DNA of 33,491 nucleotides from Gemmataceae bacterium (GTDB lineage Bacteria > Planctomycetota > Planctomycetia > Gemmatales > Gemmataceae): positions 1 to 33,491 of the forward strand of contig JAIEMG010000288.1 in assembly GCA_019752375.1 (NCBI GenBank). Reading direction: 5' to 3'. This document shows positions 1 to 8,241 of the stretch, in pieces. A model generated the notes under the pieces. The model saw nothing but the letters and a program-made list of their open reading frames with translations. It was not told the origin of the DNA and ran no database searches. A program made the position numbers and the translations under genes. How positions within the stretch are numbered: position 1 is the stretch's first letter; every line of letters begins with the position of its first letter.

Positions 1-356
1 AGATACTGTCCGGGACCAGACACAGCAAAGCCCTCCTTGGCCAGTTGATCTGGCCAAGGAATTTACAGCATTCGCCCGATTGAGTCATCGTCAAGATGCC
101 TCTTTTGATGCTAAAGACTCCAAAAAAGCGATGCTTTCCGGCATCTGCCCGTAGAGAATGGACAGCTACCCGGCGGCCGGCCCGTTTTTCATGCTACGAG
201 ACCGTCTTGGTCGACTCCAGCAGAATGACCGGAACCGTTGGAGCGAGGTTCGATCCGGGGCGTTTCCCACACGCGGTTTGCCAGGGTGCAACGGCGCGAT
301 GCCCTCGAAGGAAGGGCAGGAAACGCCCAACATCACCCACAAGGGAATCACGCGCC
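1..356. other. Intergenic stretch upstream of the vWA operon
   Basis: No gene can be supported here. The reading frame of the downstream vWA gene stays open back to position 96, but the extra residues are basic and low-complexity and look like GC-rich noise. The only clear structure is a hairpin at 34-60. No convincing -35/-10 pair was recognised, so the operon promoter is not placed. Confidence 0.6.
34..60. terminator. Hairpin, possible terminator of an upstream gene
   Basis: A perfect 11-bp inverted repeat (TCCTTGGCCAG / CTGGCCAAGGA) with a 5-nt loop is followed by a weak AT-rich stretch (ATTTACA). The position at the window edge suggests it ends a gene lying to the left. There is no strong T run, so the terminator role is inferred. 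Confidence 0.4.
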
Positions 357-1196
357 ATGCCCTACGCAGCCGAAATCAGCCGGGCGAACCCGACCTGCTT
401 TCTGTTTCTGGTCGACCAGTCCGGCTCCATGGCCAAGCCCTTCGGTGGTCAGGCCGGCAAGAGCAAAGCTCAGGGAGTCGCCGATGCCATCAACCGCTTG
501 CTGCAGAACCTGGCGATCAAGTGCGCCAAGTCCGAAGGCATCCGTGACTATTTTCACGTCGGCGTCATCGGTTACGGCAAACAGGTGGCTCCGGCCTTCG
601 GTGGCACCCTGGCCAGCCGCCGCCTCGTTCCCATCCGCGAACTTGCGGACCATCCCCTGCGGGTCGAAGAGCGAATTCGCACATTGGACGACGGGGCGGG
701 GGGGCTGCTCCAGCAACGCTTGAAGTTTCCCGTCTGGCTTGAGCCGACCGCGGCGGGCAAGACGCCGATGTGCCAGGCACTGAACCTGGCCCGCGAGATC
801 CTTCAGGAGTTCATCGGAGCGTTTCCCGGTTGCTATCCGCCGCTGGTGCTCAACATCAGCGATGGTGCGGCCACGGACGGCTCCCCGGAACCGGTGGCCG
901 GCGCCCTGCGTGCCATGGCGAGCCGCGACGGCAACGTCCTGCTCTTCAACGCCCATCTCTCTTCCCAGGTCATGCAGGCCATCGAATTTCCAGATAGCGA
1001 GGAGAACCTTACCGAGGCGTATTCCCGGCTCTTGTTTCGGATCTCGAGCCCCCTGCCGGAGAAGATCCGAGCGGCAGCGCGGAGCGAAGGGATGTCGGCG
1101 ACCGAGACGGCACGCGGTTTTGTCTTCAACGCTGATCTCGTGGCGGTCATCCGTTTCCTGGACCTCGGCACCCGGGTTGCCCAGAATCTCCGCTGA
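357..1196 (+). CDS. vWA domain protein (TerY-like), first gene of a vWA-PP2C-kinase operon
   Basis: A 279-residue protein built almost entirely of one von Willebrand factor A domain. The metal-ion (MIDAS) motif is visible as D20-Q-S22-G-S24 inside FLFLVDQSGSM. A downstream Thr (AGKTPMCQAL) and Asp (NISDGAATDG) fit the other two MIDAS positions. No signal peptide is seen, so it should be cytoplasmic. The start at 357 was chosen because the fold begins directly after it and an AAGGGAA stretch lies upstream; the open frame extends to 96 but that part is not protein-like. It is followed after 16 nt by a PP2C-like phosphatase and then a kinase. This matches the TerY/phosphatase/kinase triads described for Ter-type stress systems, so it is probably a metal-dependent binding partner or scaffold regulated by phosphorylation. 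The exact partner is unknown. Confidence 0.85.
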   Translation: MPYAAEISRANPTCFLFLVDQSGSMAKPFGGQAGKSKAQGVADAINRLLQNLAIKCAKSEGIRDYFHVGVIGYGKQVAPAFGGTLASRRLVPIRELADHPLRVEERIRTLDDGAGGLLQQRLKFPVWLEPTAAGKTPMCQALNLAREILQEFIGAFPGCYPPLVLNISDGAATDGSPEPVAGALRAMASRDGNVLLFNAHLSSQVMQAIEFPDSEENLTEAYSRLLFRISSPLPEKIRAAARSEGMSATETARGFVFNADLVAVIRFLDLGTRVAQNLR

Positions 1197-1212
1197 ACGG
1201 TCGAGGTGAGGC

Positions 1213-1956
1213 ATGCGCTGGCAGTCATTTTTCCTCCCGAAGCGCGGCCACAGCGCCGACGAGTTTGAGGACGCCTTTGCGGGCGACCCGGTCGCCGGTC
1301 GCTTCGCCATTGCCGACGGCGCCGCGGAATCGTCCTTTGCCGCACTCTGGGCTCGTCTCCTGGTCGAAGCTTTCGTGACGCCCGGGCGGGAACTTTCCGT
1401 CAATGGGAGCTGGCTCGCCCCCCTGCAACAACGGTGGGCGGCCGACGTGGATGGGCTGACCATCCCCTGGTACGGGGAAGCGAAACGCAGCGACGGCGCC
1501 TTTGCCACGTTCCTGGGACTGGTCGTGACATGCGCCGACCAGTACGCAGGCGGCACCTGCGCAGGCGGGACCTGGCGGGGCGCGGCGGTCGGAGATAGCT
1601 GCCTCTTTCACGTTTCGGAAGATGGCATCCAGGTAGCGTTCCCGGTCTGCCGTGCAGCCGACTTTGGTAATCGCCCGGCCTTGCTGGGCTCCCGCTCGGA
1701 TGCCCGGACTTGTGCCGTTCGGGCGAAGGAAGCCTGGGGTACGTGGCAATCCGGTGATCGCCTGCTCCTGATGACGGACGCACTGGCCCAGTGGTTCCTG
1801 GCCGAAGCGGAGCGGGGGCAACAGCCCTGGTTCGCGATCGAGGAACTCCAGCGCTTCCCGAACCGTCCGGACGCCCTGCGATCCTGGCTGGAGGACCTGC
1901 GCGACCGCGGCTCCTTGCGAAACGATGACGTGACACTCCTGGTGATCGACCTGTAG
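1213..1956 (+). CDS. PP2C-family Ser/Thr protein phosphatase
   Basis: A 247-residue protein with the metal-binding framework of PP2C phosphatases: an acidic residue D20 and the D35-G36 pair (FAIADGAAESSF), a central GDS (AAVGDSCLFHV), an Asp in LLMTDALAQWFL, and the C-terminal NDDVTLLVIDL that supplies the last metal ligand. The length is that of a bare catalytic domain, with no membrane segment. It lies between the vWA gene (16-nt gap) and the membrane kinase (11-nt gap), so it most likely removes the phosphates that the kinase adds, possibly from the vWA protein or the kinase itself. That pairing is inference from context. The canonical DGHGG loop is reduced to DGAAE, as in many bacterial single-domain PP2C proteins of such triads. 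Confidence 0.82.
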   Translation: MRWQSFFLPKRGHSADEFEDAFAGDPVAGRFAIADGAAESSFAALWARLLVEAFVTPGRELSVNGSWLAPLQQRWAADVDGLTIPWYGEAKRSDGAFATFLGLVVTCADQYAGGTCAGGTWRGAAVGDSCLFHVSEDGIQVAFPVCRAADFGNRPALLGSRSDARTCAVRAKEAWGTWQSGDRLLLMTDALAQWFLAEAERGQQPWFAIEELQRFPNRPDALRSWLEDLRDRGSLRNDDVTLLVIDL

Positions 1957-1967
1957 AGGAAATTCTC

Positions 1968-4900
1968 ATGGCATGGCCCATGTCGCAGGACTTCAACGAG
2001 GCGATCCAGTTCCCAGCCGCCTGCTTCGAGGATGCCGAGCTTCGCCAAGGGACCGTGGTGGTGAACAAACTCGGTCTCCCTTTGCCGCGTTCCGGCAACT
2101 TCGCCGACGTGTATGCGGTGAGCGCGGGCGACCGCAAGTGGGCGGTCAAGTGCTTCACGCGCCAGATTCCGGGGCTGCGCGATCGCTACCTGGAGATCAG
2201 CAAGTACCTCGCCCAGGTACAACTGCCGTTCATGGTGGAGTTCAAGTTCTTGGAGCAGGGCATCAAGGTCCGTGGCCAGTGGTACCCGGTGCTGAGAATG
2301 GACTGGGTCGAGGGCTTCGCTCTGAACGAGTTCGTCAAGGACCACGTCAGCGAGCCGCAGGTCCTGGGCACGCTCTGTCAGATCTGGGTCAAGCTGGCCG
2401 CACGGTTGCGCGAGGCGAACCTGGCGCACTGCGACGTGCAGCACGGCAACATCCTTCTGGTGCCGGCAGCCAAAGCTGCCACGCTCAGCGTCAGGCTCGT
2501 GGATTACGACGGCATGTGGGTGCCGGCGCTGGAGCTGCTCAAGTCGATCGAGCTGGGCCACCCCAACTACCAACACCCGCAACGGCTGCGCGAGACCATC
2601 TGGAGCCCGCGCATCGACCGCTTCGCGCACCTGATCATCTACACGGCGCTGCGGGCCCTAATCGTGGGCGGCCGTCCCATGTGGGACAGATACGACAATG
2701 GCGACAACCTGCTGTTCAAGCAAGCGGATTTCGAAGCGCCGACCCGGTCGCCGCTCTTTGCCGACTTGCTACGCTCGAACCACCCCGAGGTCCGTCCGCT
2801 GGCCGAGGCCCTTATCCAGGCGCTCCGCGTTCCCCTGGACCATGTCCCACTGCTGGAAGACCAGATACGGACGCCAATGCCGGCGAGCCCGGGCCGGCGG
2901 ACGGCTGTGCAGGCTCCTCTTCAACCCAGTATCGTCCCCGCGCCAGCCGGACGCTATGTCCGGCGCAGGCGAACGCCGGCCGGACGGGTTGCTGCAATAT
3001 TGGTGGCGGTGCTCGTCGGCCTGGCCGGCGCTCTGGTCTTGCTGGTCAGCAGGGAGGGCAGCAGAACCGCGGACCGCCAGCCGCCCATCGCCCAGGGAAA
3101 CTTGGACACCGAGCACAGAGAAACCGGCCAGAGCTCGCCTCCTTCCCGTCCCGCGACAACGCGGCCCCGCACCTTCTTGGTCCGGCCCACGACGACGAAG
3201 TCCACCTCCCTGCCAGAGGATCCGAAGACCACGCCCGACGTCACGCCCAAGTTGCGTTTCATCGCCATGCCGACCATGCAACTGGAACAGCATGGTTGGG
3301 CGCGGGGGGCCGCCAACGTCCAGATGCTTGACAATGATCTGGGTTTCTGTTTTCTGTCGGCGCTCAGTGGATGCTTCGCAGGCGATGGTGAAGAGGTCAA
3401 GGTAACGGTCGAGGAAGGACGCTGGCAGCTTGTGGGTCGCACCCAGAAGCCGCTGACCGGCGGCGCCACCAGTCTGCGCGGGCCGGAGCGACGCTTGTTC
3501 GAAGCCGAGGTCAAGGAATACACCTGGAAGCCGGGGAACCCGCCGCTGCCGCTGCTGCCGCGGGAGGACGGCTTTTGCTTCCTGTCCGGGGTGGGCGGCG
3601 GCTTCATCGGCGATGGTGAAGAGGTTGGCGTGTTCCTGGCACCGGACCGGCAGTGGTATCTGCACGGCCGGGCCGGGACCCCGATCTGGGGTAAGGCGCT
3701 AGTGGTCCGGACCAAACAGGCCGGGGTGTTTCGGGCCCGGATTCGGGAGCACGCCTGGACCGCGGGAAATCCGCCCATGAAAATGATTCGCCGGACGGAC
3801 GGTTTCTGCGTGCTGGCCAGCGTGGGTGGCGGTTTTCGGGGGGCCGGAGAAGAGGTCAAGGTCTACCTCGGCGAGGACGACTACTGGTACCTGGGCGGCC
3901 GGTCCGGCGGCCCGCGCTTGCACGCGCGGGCAATCAGCATCGACCTGGTGACGGACGCCGCCCCGCCTGCTCCTGTCCCGGCAATCGAGGAACAGCGGAA
4001 GGCCGAAAAGCTCATCCGCAGCTTGTTCAACGATGAGTTTGCCAAGACGAAGCCAACCGATCAGCTCGCCTTGGCTGACAAGCTCTTGGAGCAGGCGACC
4101 GCGACGAAGGACGATCCCGCGGCACGTTATGTCCTCTACCGCGATGCCCTCGACTTGACAGCCAACGCGGCCGACCCGGCAATGGCTTGCCAGATCGCCA
4201 GTCTCCTCGCCACGAAATACGCCGTCAAAGCCCCGGACCTCAAGGCCACGGCGCTTGCCAAGGCAGCTAAGGCGACTGGCTTGGCCGGCAAACCGACCCT
4301 ATTGCAGACCGCGCTACTGGTCCTCGACGAGGCTGTACGGGACGACGACTTCAGGGCGGCCGCGAAGCTCCTTGAGCTAGCAGAGGCTACGGCCTCGGAG
4401 CTCAAAGTGAAGCAGCTCAGCGCTGCTGTGCAGACTTGGAAGGACCGTCTCGACCCCTTGCAGAAGGCGTACGCGGCTGCCTGCGACGCGGAAGCGACCT
4501 TGAATCGCGACCCTGCAGACGCCAAGGCCAACGGGGCTTTCGGAAAGTACCAGTGTTTCTGGAAGGGTAAATGGGACCGGGGCCTGCCCCGTTTGGCGCG
4601 GGCCGATGATCAGAACCTGCGGGAGCTGGCCGGCAAGGACCTGGCTCGGCCGCAACAGGCGGAACAGCAGGCCGCCGTAGGCGATGGCTGGTGGGCGCTG
4701 GCGGAAGCCGACGAGGAGGGCAGCCCGGTCCGAACGGAACTGCTGCGCCGCAGCCTCTACTGGTACCGGCAGGCGGCGCCGGGGTTGACCGGATTGTCCC
4801 GGACCAAGGTCGATACCCGGCTGGCCCAATTGGGGAAGAACCCGGCCCTGGAGCCGCCGTCCCGCTTCGTCATCTTGCCGCTGGACAAGGTGGCTACAGC

Positions 4901-5444
4901 GGTCAGCACCAAGCCGATGTTTAACAATCTTCCCAATGACACATTGGCACTGCCAACCTGGGGGGCACAAGAGGTCTACAAGGTTCCCTTCGTGGTGACG
5001 GACCCCAAACAAGGCGTGGTCAGGAATGCCATCGTGCTGCACGGTCCAATGGGAACCGTGAGCCGGAAGATGCCGCAGACGGTGCGAGTGCCATGCCAAG
5101 CTTCTGCCGGGGTGATCCACATGCTCGGTGGAGTCAGTGGTTGGGGCTTTCCAACCGTGGGGGAGAAATCCGTCTCGCTGACGGTGCGCCTGCATTACGA
5201 AAATGGGTTGGTCGAAGATCATCCCCTGGTTAACGGTCTCCATCTGGCGGACTACGGCGCTCACATCGAAGTCCCCGAGTCCCGGCTGGCCTACAAAAAT
5301 GCGCACAAGCAAATCCGGTACCTGAGCATCACGCCCAAGCGCCTGACGCCGATCAAGGAGATCGAGTTCATCAAGGGCAAGGACAACACTGCGCCCGTGG
5401 TGCTGGGCATCACCATCGAGAAGCCGGATTGGACCGGACGATGA
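1968..5444 (+). CDS. Membrane Ser/Thr kinase with three internal repeats and a beta-rich C-terminal domain
   Basis: A 1158-residue protein. Residues about 30-300 form a divergent protein kinase domain with the key residues present: ATP-binding K61 (WAVKCF), a helix-C Glu (YLEISKYL), catalytic D156 and N161 in HCDVQHGN, and metal-binding D179 in DYDG, where DFG would stand. A membrane segment follows at about 339-362. Residues about 445-660 hold three copies of a roughly 75-residue unit, each with a GFC[FV]L, a GxGEEVxV and a W[YQ]LxGR-type motif. A helical region with many Ala/Lys residues spans about 670-950. The last 190 residues are beta-rich (GGVSGWGF, LHYENGLVEDHP) and resemble C-terminal domains I recall from planctomycete kinases. 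The start at 1968 has a GAGGA ribosome site; ATG 1980 is an alternative. With one membrane span, kinase and repeats should lie on opposite sides, suggesting a sensor kinase. Confidence 0.82.
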   Translation: MAWPMSQDFNEAIQFPAACFEDAELRQGTVVVNKLGLPLPRSGNFADVYAVSAGDRKWAVKCFTRQIPGLRDRYLEISKYLAQVQLPFMVEFKFLEQGIKVRGQWYPVLRMDWVEGFALNEFVKDHVSEPQVLGTLCQIWVKLAARLREANLAHCDVQHGNILLVPAAKAATLSVRLVDYDGMWVPALELLKSIELGHPNYQHPQRLRETIWSPRIDRFAHLIIYTALRALIVGGRPMWDRYDNGDNLLFKQADFEAPTRSPLFADLLRSNHPEVRPLAEALIQALRVPLDHVPLLEDQIRTPMPASPGRRTAVQAPLQPSIVPAPAGRYVRRRRTPAGRVAAILVAVLVGLAGALVLLVSREGSRTADRQPPIAQGNLDTEHRETGQSSPPSRPATTRPRTFLVRPTTTKSTSLPEDPKTTPDVTPKLRFIAMPTMQLEQHGWARGAANVQMLDNDLGFCFLSALSGCFAGDGEEVKVTVEEGRWQLVGRTQKPLTGGATSLRGPERRLFEAEVKEYTWKPGNPPLPLLPREDGFCFLSGVGGGFIGDGEEVGVFLAPDRQWYLHGRAGTPIWGKALVVRTKQAGVFRARIREHAWTAGNPPMKMIRRTDGFCVLASVGGGFRGAGEEVKVYLGEDDYWYLGGRSGGPRLHARAISIDLVTDAAPPAPVPAIEEQRKAEKLIRSLFNDEFAKTKPTDQLALADKLLEQATATKDDPAARYVLYRDALDLTANAADPAMACQIASLLATKYAVKAPDLKATALAKAAKATGLAGKPTLLQTALLVLDEAVRDDDFRAAAKLLELAEATASELKVKQLSAAVQTWKDRLDPLQKAYAAACDAEATLNRDPADAKANGAFGKYQCFWKGKWDRGLPRLARADDQNLRELAGKDLARPQQAEQQAAVGDGWWALAEADEEGSPVRTELLRRSLYWYRQAAPGLTGLSRTKVDTRLAQLGKNPALEPPSRFVILPLDKVATAVSTKPMFNNLPNDTLALPTWGAQEVYKVPFVVTDPKQGVVRNAIVLHGPMGTVSRKMPQTVRVPCQASAGVIHMLGGVSGWGFPTVGEKSVSLTVRLHYENGLVEDHPLVNGLHLADYGAHIEVPESRLAYKNAHKQIRYLSITPKRLTPIKEIEFIKGKDNTAPVVLGITIEKPDWTGR

Positions 5445-6736
5445 GAACGACTGCGGCTTCCACATCCCTTCCCTCAGCGAGGATTACTGTGCTTCGCTTT
5501 ACCTGTCCGCGCTGCAAGATGGTGATGAGCCGGAGCGACGATGAAGTCGGGCACAAAATATCCTGCCCCGGCTGCGGCCAGCGCGTGCCGATTCCGTTGC
5601 CGCCAACGGATCAGACACTGCTGGAAGGAAACGTGCCGTTCCAGGCGGGCGGGCAACCCACCACGTCAACTGCGCCAGATTGGCTTGCCGATGTTCAGCG
5701 GTCCGAACAGTCGGCAGCGCAGCCATCGGCAGGGCCCAAGCCGGCAGTGCCGAGCTGGATCGACGATGTTCGCCGTGTCGAGCAACCGTACGCCCGGGTC
5801 GAACCATCCCAAATCCTTCCACAAATCCCGACGGCCCAGCCCGTGCCACCCCCAGGTTCTGCTCAGTCCGCCGGTTGGTTCTGCACACACGAGGGACGCA
5901 GGTACGGCCCGTTCTCCTGGGCGCAACTGAAAGCACTGGCCGCGTCGGGACGTCTCACCGGGACTGACCTGGTGTGGCAGAACGGCATGGATCGCTGGCT
6001 GCCAGCCGGTACGATCCGAGAACTCTTCCCACCCGTGTCGTCGCCACCACCATCTCGGGCCCTTCCGCCGGTTCCTGCGGTCGACGCCTCGCCACCACCG
6101 AGCACGGCGGAGGAGGCGTTGACGCCCGAGCAAGTACAAAAGCTCGCGGACGTGCGACGGGCTTGCGACGAGATGGAGGTGATCGCGGAGCAATGGAAGG
6201 CCATGCAGCAGGGTGCAGCATCAAGCGATGCAGCGGGGGCGCTGCAGCCCGCCGACCGCCACCCCTTACAGTACCTGATCCCGGATCTCGCGATGAAGAC
6301 CCTTTCAATCCAGAGCCGGCGGGCCGGTATCATCGTCCTGTTAGCGTTGGTCCTCGCATCAATCACTTTCTTGACGGCAGCCTCGAAGTGCAGCTGGTGG
6401 AAGCAGAGTACGGTGCTGGATGGGTGCTTGGTCGCGATATCCTTGACCCTTTTCGGACTCATCCTTTTCTTCGCCTGGGCGCTCGTGACTTGCTGTTCGG
6501 CTTGCAACCGGCTATGGGCGTGCATTCTGCAGAAGGAGACCCATCTCGGAACTACTCAGGGATTCAAGACCGTCGCTCGAACCGACGTTCACAAGGACGA
6601 CGACGGGCGGCGCTGGGGCACGACCGAGCGAAAGGAGCAGGTGCACGTGACGCGTCAGCACGTGCGCTGTCACTGGATCTGTCGCTTCTGCGATCACCAG
6701 TGGACCACGAAGAAGGTTTTGGAATCGGAGGGGTGA
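5441..6736 (+). CDS. Membrane protein with zinc ribbons and a GYF_2-like domain
   Basis: A 431-residue protein whose ATG overlaps the kinase stop codon (ATGA at 5441-5444), which implies translational coupling. Near the N-terminus FTCPRCK and ISCPGCG form a zinc-ribbon-like pair. A proline-rich linker leads to a GYF_2-like domain at about 144-200 (GWFCTHEGRRYGPFSW, LVWQNGMDRWLPAG). Two membrane segments follow at about 294-316 and 328-352. The C-terminal tail has CSAC and CRFC pairs that could build a second zinc ribbon on the same face. GYF_2 domains are usually protein-interaction modules. By position it is the fourth member of the vWA/PP2C/kinase operon and may be an adaptor or substrate of the kinase at the membrane. 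No enzyme motif is visible. Confidence 0.75.
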   Translation: MRTTAASTSLPSARITVLRFTCPRCKMVMSRSDDEVGHKISCPGCGQRVPIPLPPTDQTLLEGNVPFQAGGQPTTSTAPDWLADVQRSEQSAAQPSAGPKPAVPSWIDDVRRVEQPYARVEPSQILPQIPTAQPVPPPGSAQSAGWFCTHEGRRYGPFSWAQLKALAASGRLTGTDLVWQNGMDRWLPAGTIRELFPPVSSPPPSRALPPVPAVDASPPPSTAEEALTPEQVQKLADVRRACDEMEVIAEQWKAMQQGAASSDAAGALQPADRHPLQYLIPDLAMKTLSIQSRRAGIIVLLALVLASITFLTAASKCSWWKQSTVLDGCLVAISLTLFGLILFFAWALVTCCSACNRLWACILQKETHLGTTQGFKTVARTDVHKDDDGRRWGTTERKEQVHVTRQHVRCHWICRFCDHQWTTKKVLESEG

Positions 6737-7032
6737 ACAGGGGTGGGTGTCCAGACCATCGGTGACTGCCCGGGCTTCAATCTTTCGACGCCCGCGCTTT
6801 CAGAACCAGTCACGATGCAGCCATACGACAAGAAGGCGGGAGGCGGGTACTCGGGTGGTTCCACTCCCATCTTGGAACTGCTTACCTTGCCCTTCCCTGA
6901 GCCAATCACAAGGTCACGATGGCCCGGAGAGGTGCGGGTTGGCGCCATCGACGCCATGAATGATTTCCGACCGAGACAACCGGCACACGGGGATTAGATC
7001 GTCTCTGCAAGGGAGGTCGCTGCGAAGGCGGT

Positions 7033-7404
7033 TCATTGCTCCGCCTTCTTACCTGGACTGATGCGCCTGCGCTTCCTGCTCGCCGCGCGTGCCAGGCAAG
7101 CCACGAGTAGCCGGCTGGCCGGCAGACTGGTAGCCGTACCGGCTTCCTGCAGCCTGCCAAGCAGCCCCTCGGTCAAGGGCAGCCGCGCTGGTCTGCCTTT
7201 CTTGTCTGCCATCGGCAATTCCCGCTTCACCGCCTCGACGAGGGCGTCCAGTTCCTCCTCGATGGCCTGGGCAACAAAGGCCCGGACCGTCAGGCCCAGA
7301 GCCTGGCGGCGCGACTTGAGTGCCTGGCGCAGTTCATCATCAAGCTGGTAGGTGCGAAACACGGTCTCGGCAGTCACGGGGTTCGGTCGTCGTCGGTTTG
7401 TCAT
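7033..7404 (-). CDS. Small ribbon-helix-helix-like protein
   Basis: A 123-residue basic protein. Residues about 15-52 have the pattern of a ribbon-helix-helix DNA-binding unit: a short strand (VFRTYQLDDELR) followed by two helices (QALKSRRQALGL, VRAFVAQAIEEEL). The rest is basic and helical, ending in a Lys/Arg-rich tail. The start at 7404 is chosen because an excellent GGAGGAGG ribosome site lies just upstream; the frame is open back to 7533 but the extra part would run into the transposase relic. It is divergent from that relic, with 113 nt between the starts, so it could be a regulator tied to the element or an unrelated resident gene. Function is not known. A short inverted repeat (GAAGGCGG / CCGCCTTC at 7024-7048) spans the stop codon and might help terminate the transcript. 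Confidence 0.6.
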   Translation of the reverse strand: MTNRRRPNPVTAETVFRTYQLDDELRQALKSRRQALGLTVRAFVAQAIEEELDALVEAVKRELPMADKKGRPARLPLTEGLLGRLQEAGTATSLPASRLLVACLARAASRKRRRISPGKKAEQ

Positions 7405-7480
7405 CTGGATTCCTCCTCCGAGTCGTTTCACAACCTCGGGGAAGGATTGAAGCCGAGAAAGGGGACATTCATGTTTAATA

Positions 7481-7509
7481 TTGACATTAGTCGCGCGGTT
7501 TTCTAAGCT
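7481..7509 (+). promoter_or_regulatory. Possible promoter of the transposase relic
   Basis: A perfect TTGACA at 7481-7486 is followed after 17 nt by TAAGCT (7504-7509), a weak -10. Transcription would start only a few bases before the ATG at 7518, giving an almost leaderless message. The -35 match is exact, the -10 is poor. Confidence 0.3.
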
Positions 7510-7517
7510 ATGCAGCC

Positions 7518-7920
7518 ATGCCACGCACTGCACGAGCCTCGGTCGGCGGCGTTTGCTACCACGTGATCAATCGCGGCAATGGCCGCCGCGAGGTGTTTCA
7601 CAAGGACGCTGACTACGAGGCGTTCCTCAAAGCGATCGGCCACGCCTGCGTCGAAATTCCCATGCCCGTCCTGGGCTTCTGCCTGATGCCAATCACTTTC
7701 ACCTGGCTGGATGCACTGGCTGCTCAACACGCACGTCCGCCGTTACCACCAGCACTATCACGGCAGCGGCCACGTCTGGCAGGGGCGTTTCAAGGCGTTT
7801 CCGATGGCAGAGGACGAGCACTTGCTGGCGGTGCTGCGTTACATCGAACGAAATCCGCTGCGTGCCAAGCTCACGCGGCGTGCCGAGCGGTGGAGGGAAA
7901 TAGGGACATCCATCGGTTGA
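7518..7920 (+). pseudogene. REP-associated tyrosine transposase (RAYT, Y1 family), frameshifted and deleted
   Basis: The N-terminal frame encodes ARASVGGVCYHVINRGNGRR, typical of RAYT/Y1 (HUH) single-strand transposases, and continues to GFCLMP. The catalytic HUH stretch NHFHL is present at 7691-7705 but one frame over, after a 1-nt loss. About a dozen residues normally found after it are missing, and the third frame resumes at WMHWLLNTHVRRYH from 7708 through GHVWQGRFKAF and LRYIERNPLRAKL. The C-terminus also stops early at 7920. The protein thus needs two frame changes and has an internal deletion, so it is dead. Related GGGACAT[TC]CAT stretches sit before the gene (about 7461-7472) and at its end (about 7893-7902) and might mark the element's ends; that is inference. 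Confidence 0.8.
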
Positions 7921-8241
7921 TTCGTGCCCGAGGAGCCGACGTCGACGGTCCGGGCCAAGATGGCGAAGCGACAGCAGGAGTTCCCGCGGCGCGGCCCGTC
8001 GGCAGAGTCGGCCTCTCCGGCAACTTCGCTGTAACGCCGGAACCCAAGTCGCCGGTTCAAGACAACTTTCTCGGGCGTCGGCCGTGACGGGCTCGTCTGC
8101 TATCAGCCGAGCAGTGAGCGAATGCGCGCCAGCAGGACCAGCCTTCGGCTGGGGAAAACGGGGACAGCGCGGGGCGGGTTCTTTCTCTACCGCTTCGCCA
8201 GCGGCCGGTGGCAGACGATGCGGGTATGAGGAGCATGGAAC
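7921..8241. other. Intergenic stretch between the RAYT relic and the rhodanese gene
   Basis: No gene is supported. Several short open frames exist on both strands but none has a recognisable domain or a good ribosome site. A short hairpin (CCAGCC / GGCTGG) lies near 8137-8151. A GAGGAG ribosome site for the rhodanese gene sits near 8228. Confidence 0.5.

Noticed and set aside
96..356. N-terminal extension of the vWA gene by 87 residues
   Set aside because: The extension is basic and Cys/Arg-rich without structure, and the domain starts right after the ATG at 357.
348..1556. Antisense open frame across the vWA and PP2C genes
   Set aside because: No recognisable domain, while both sense proteins have intact catalytic or metal-binding motifs.
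6743..6997. Possible 84-residue protein after the GYF_2 gene
   Set aside because: Starts at a GTG without a good ribosome site, shows no domain, and competes with an equally plausible frame on the other strand. The 296-nt gap is left without a gene.
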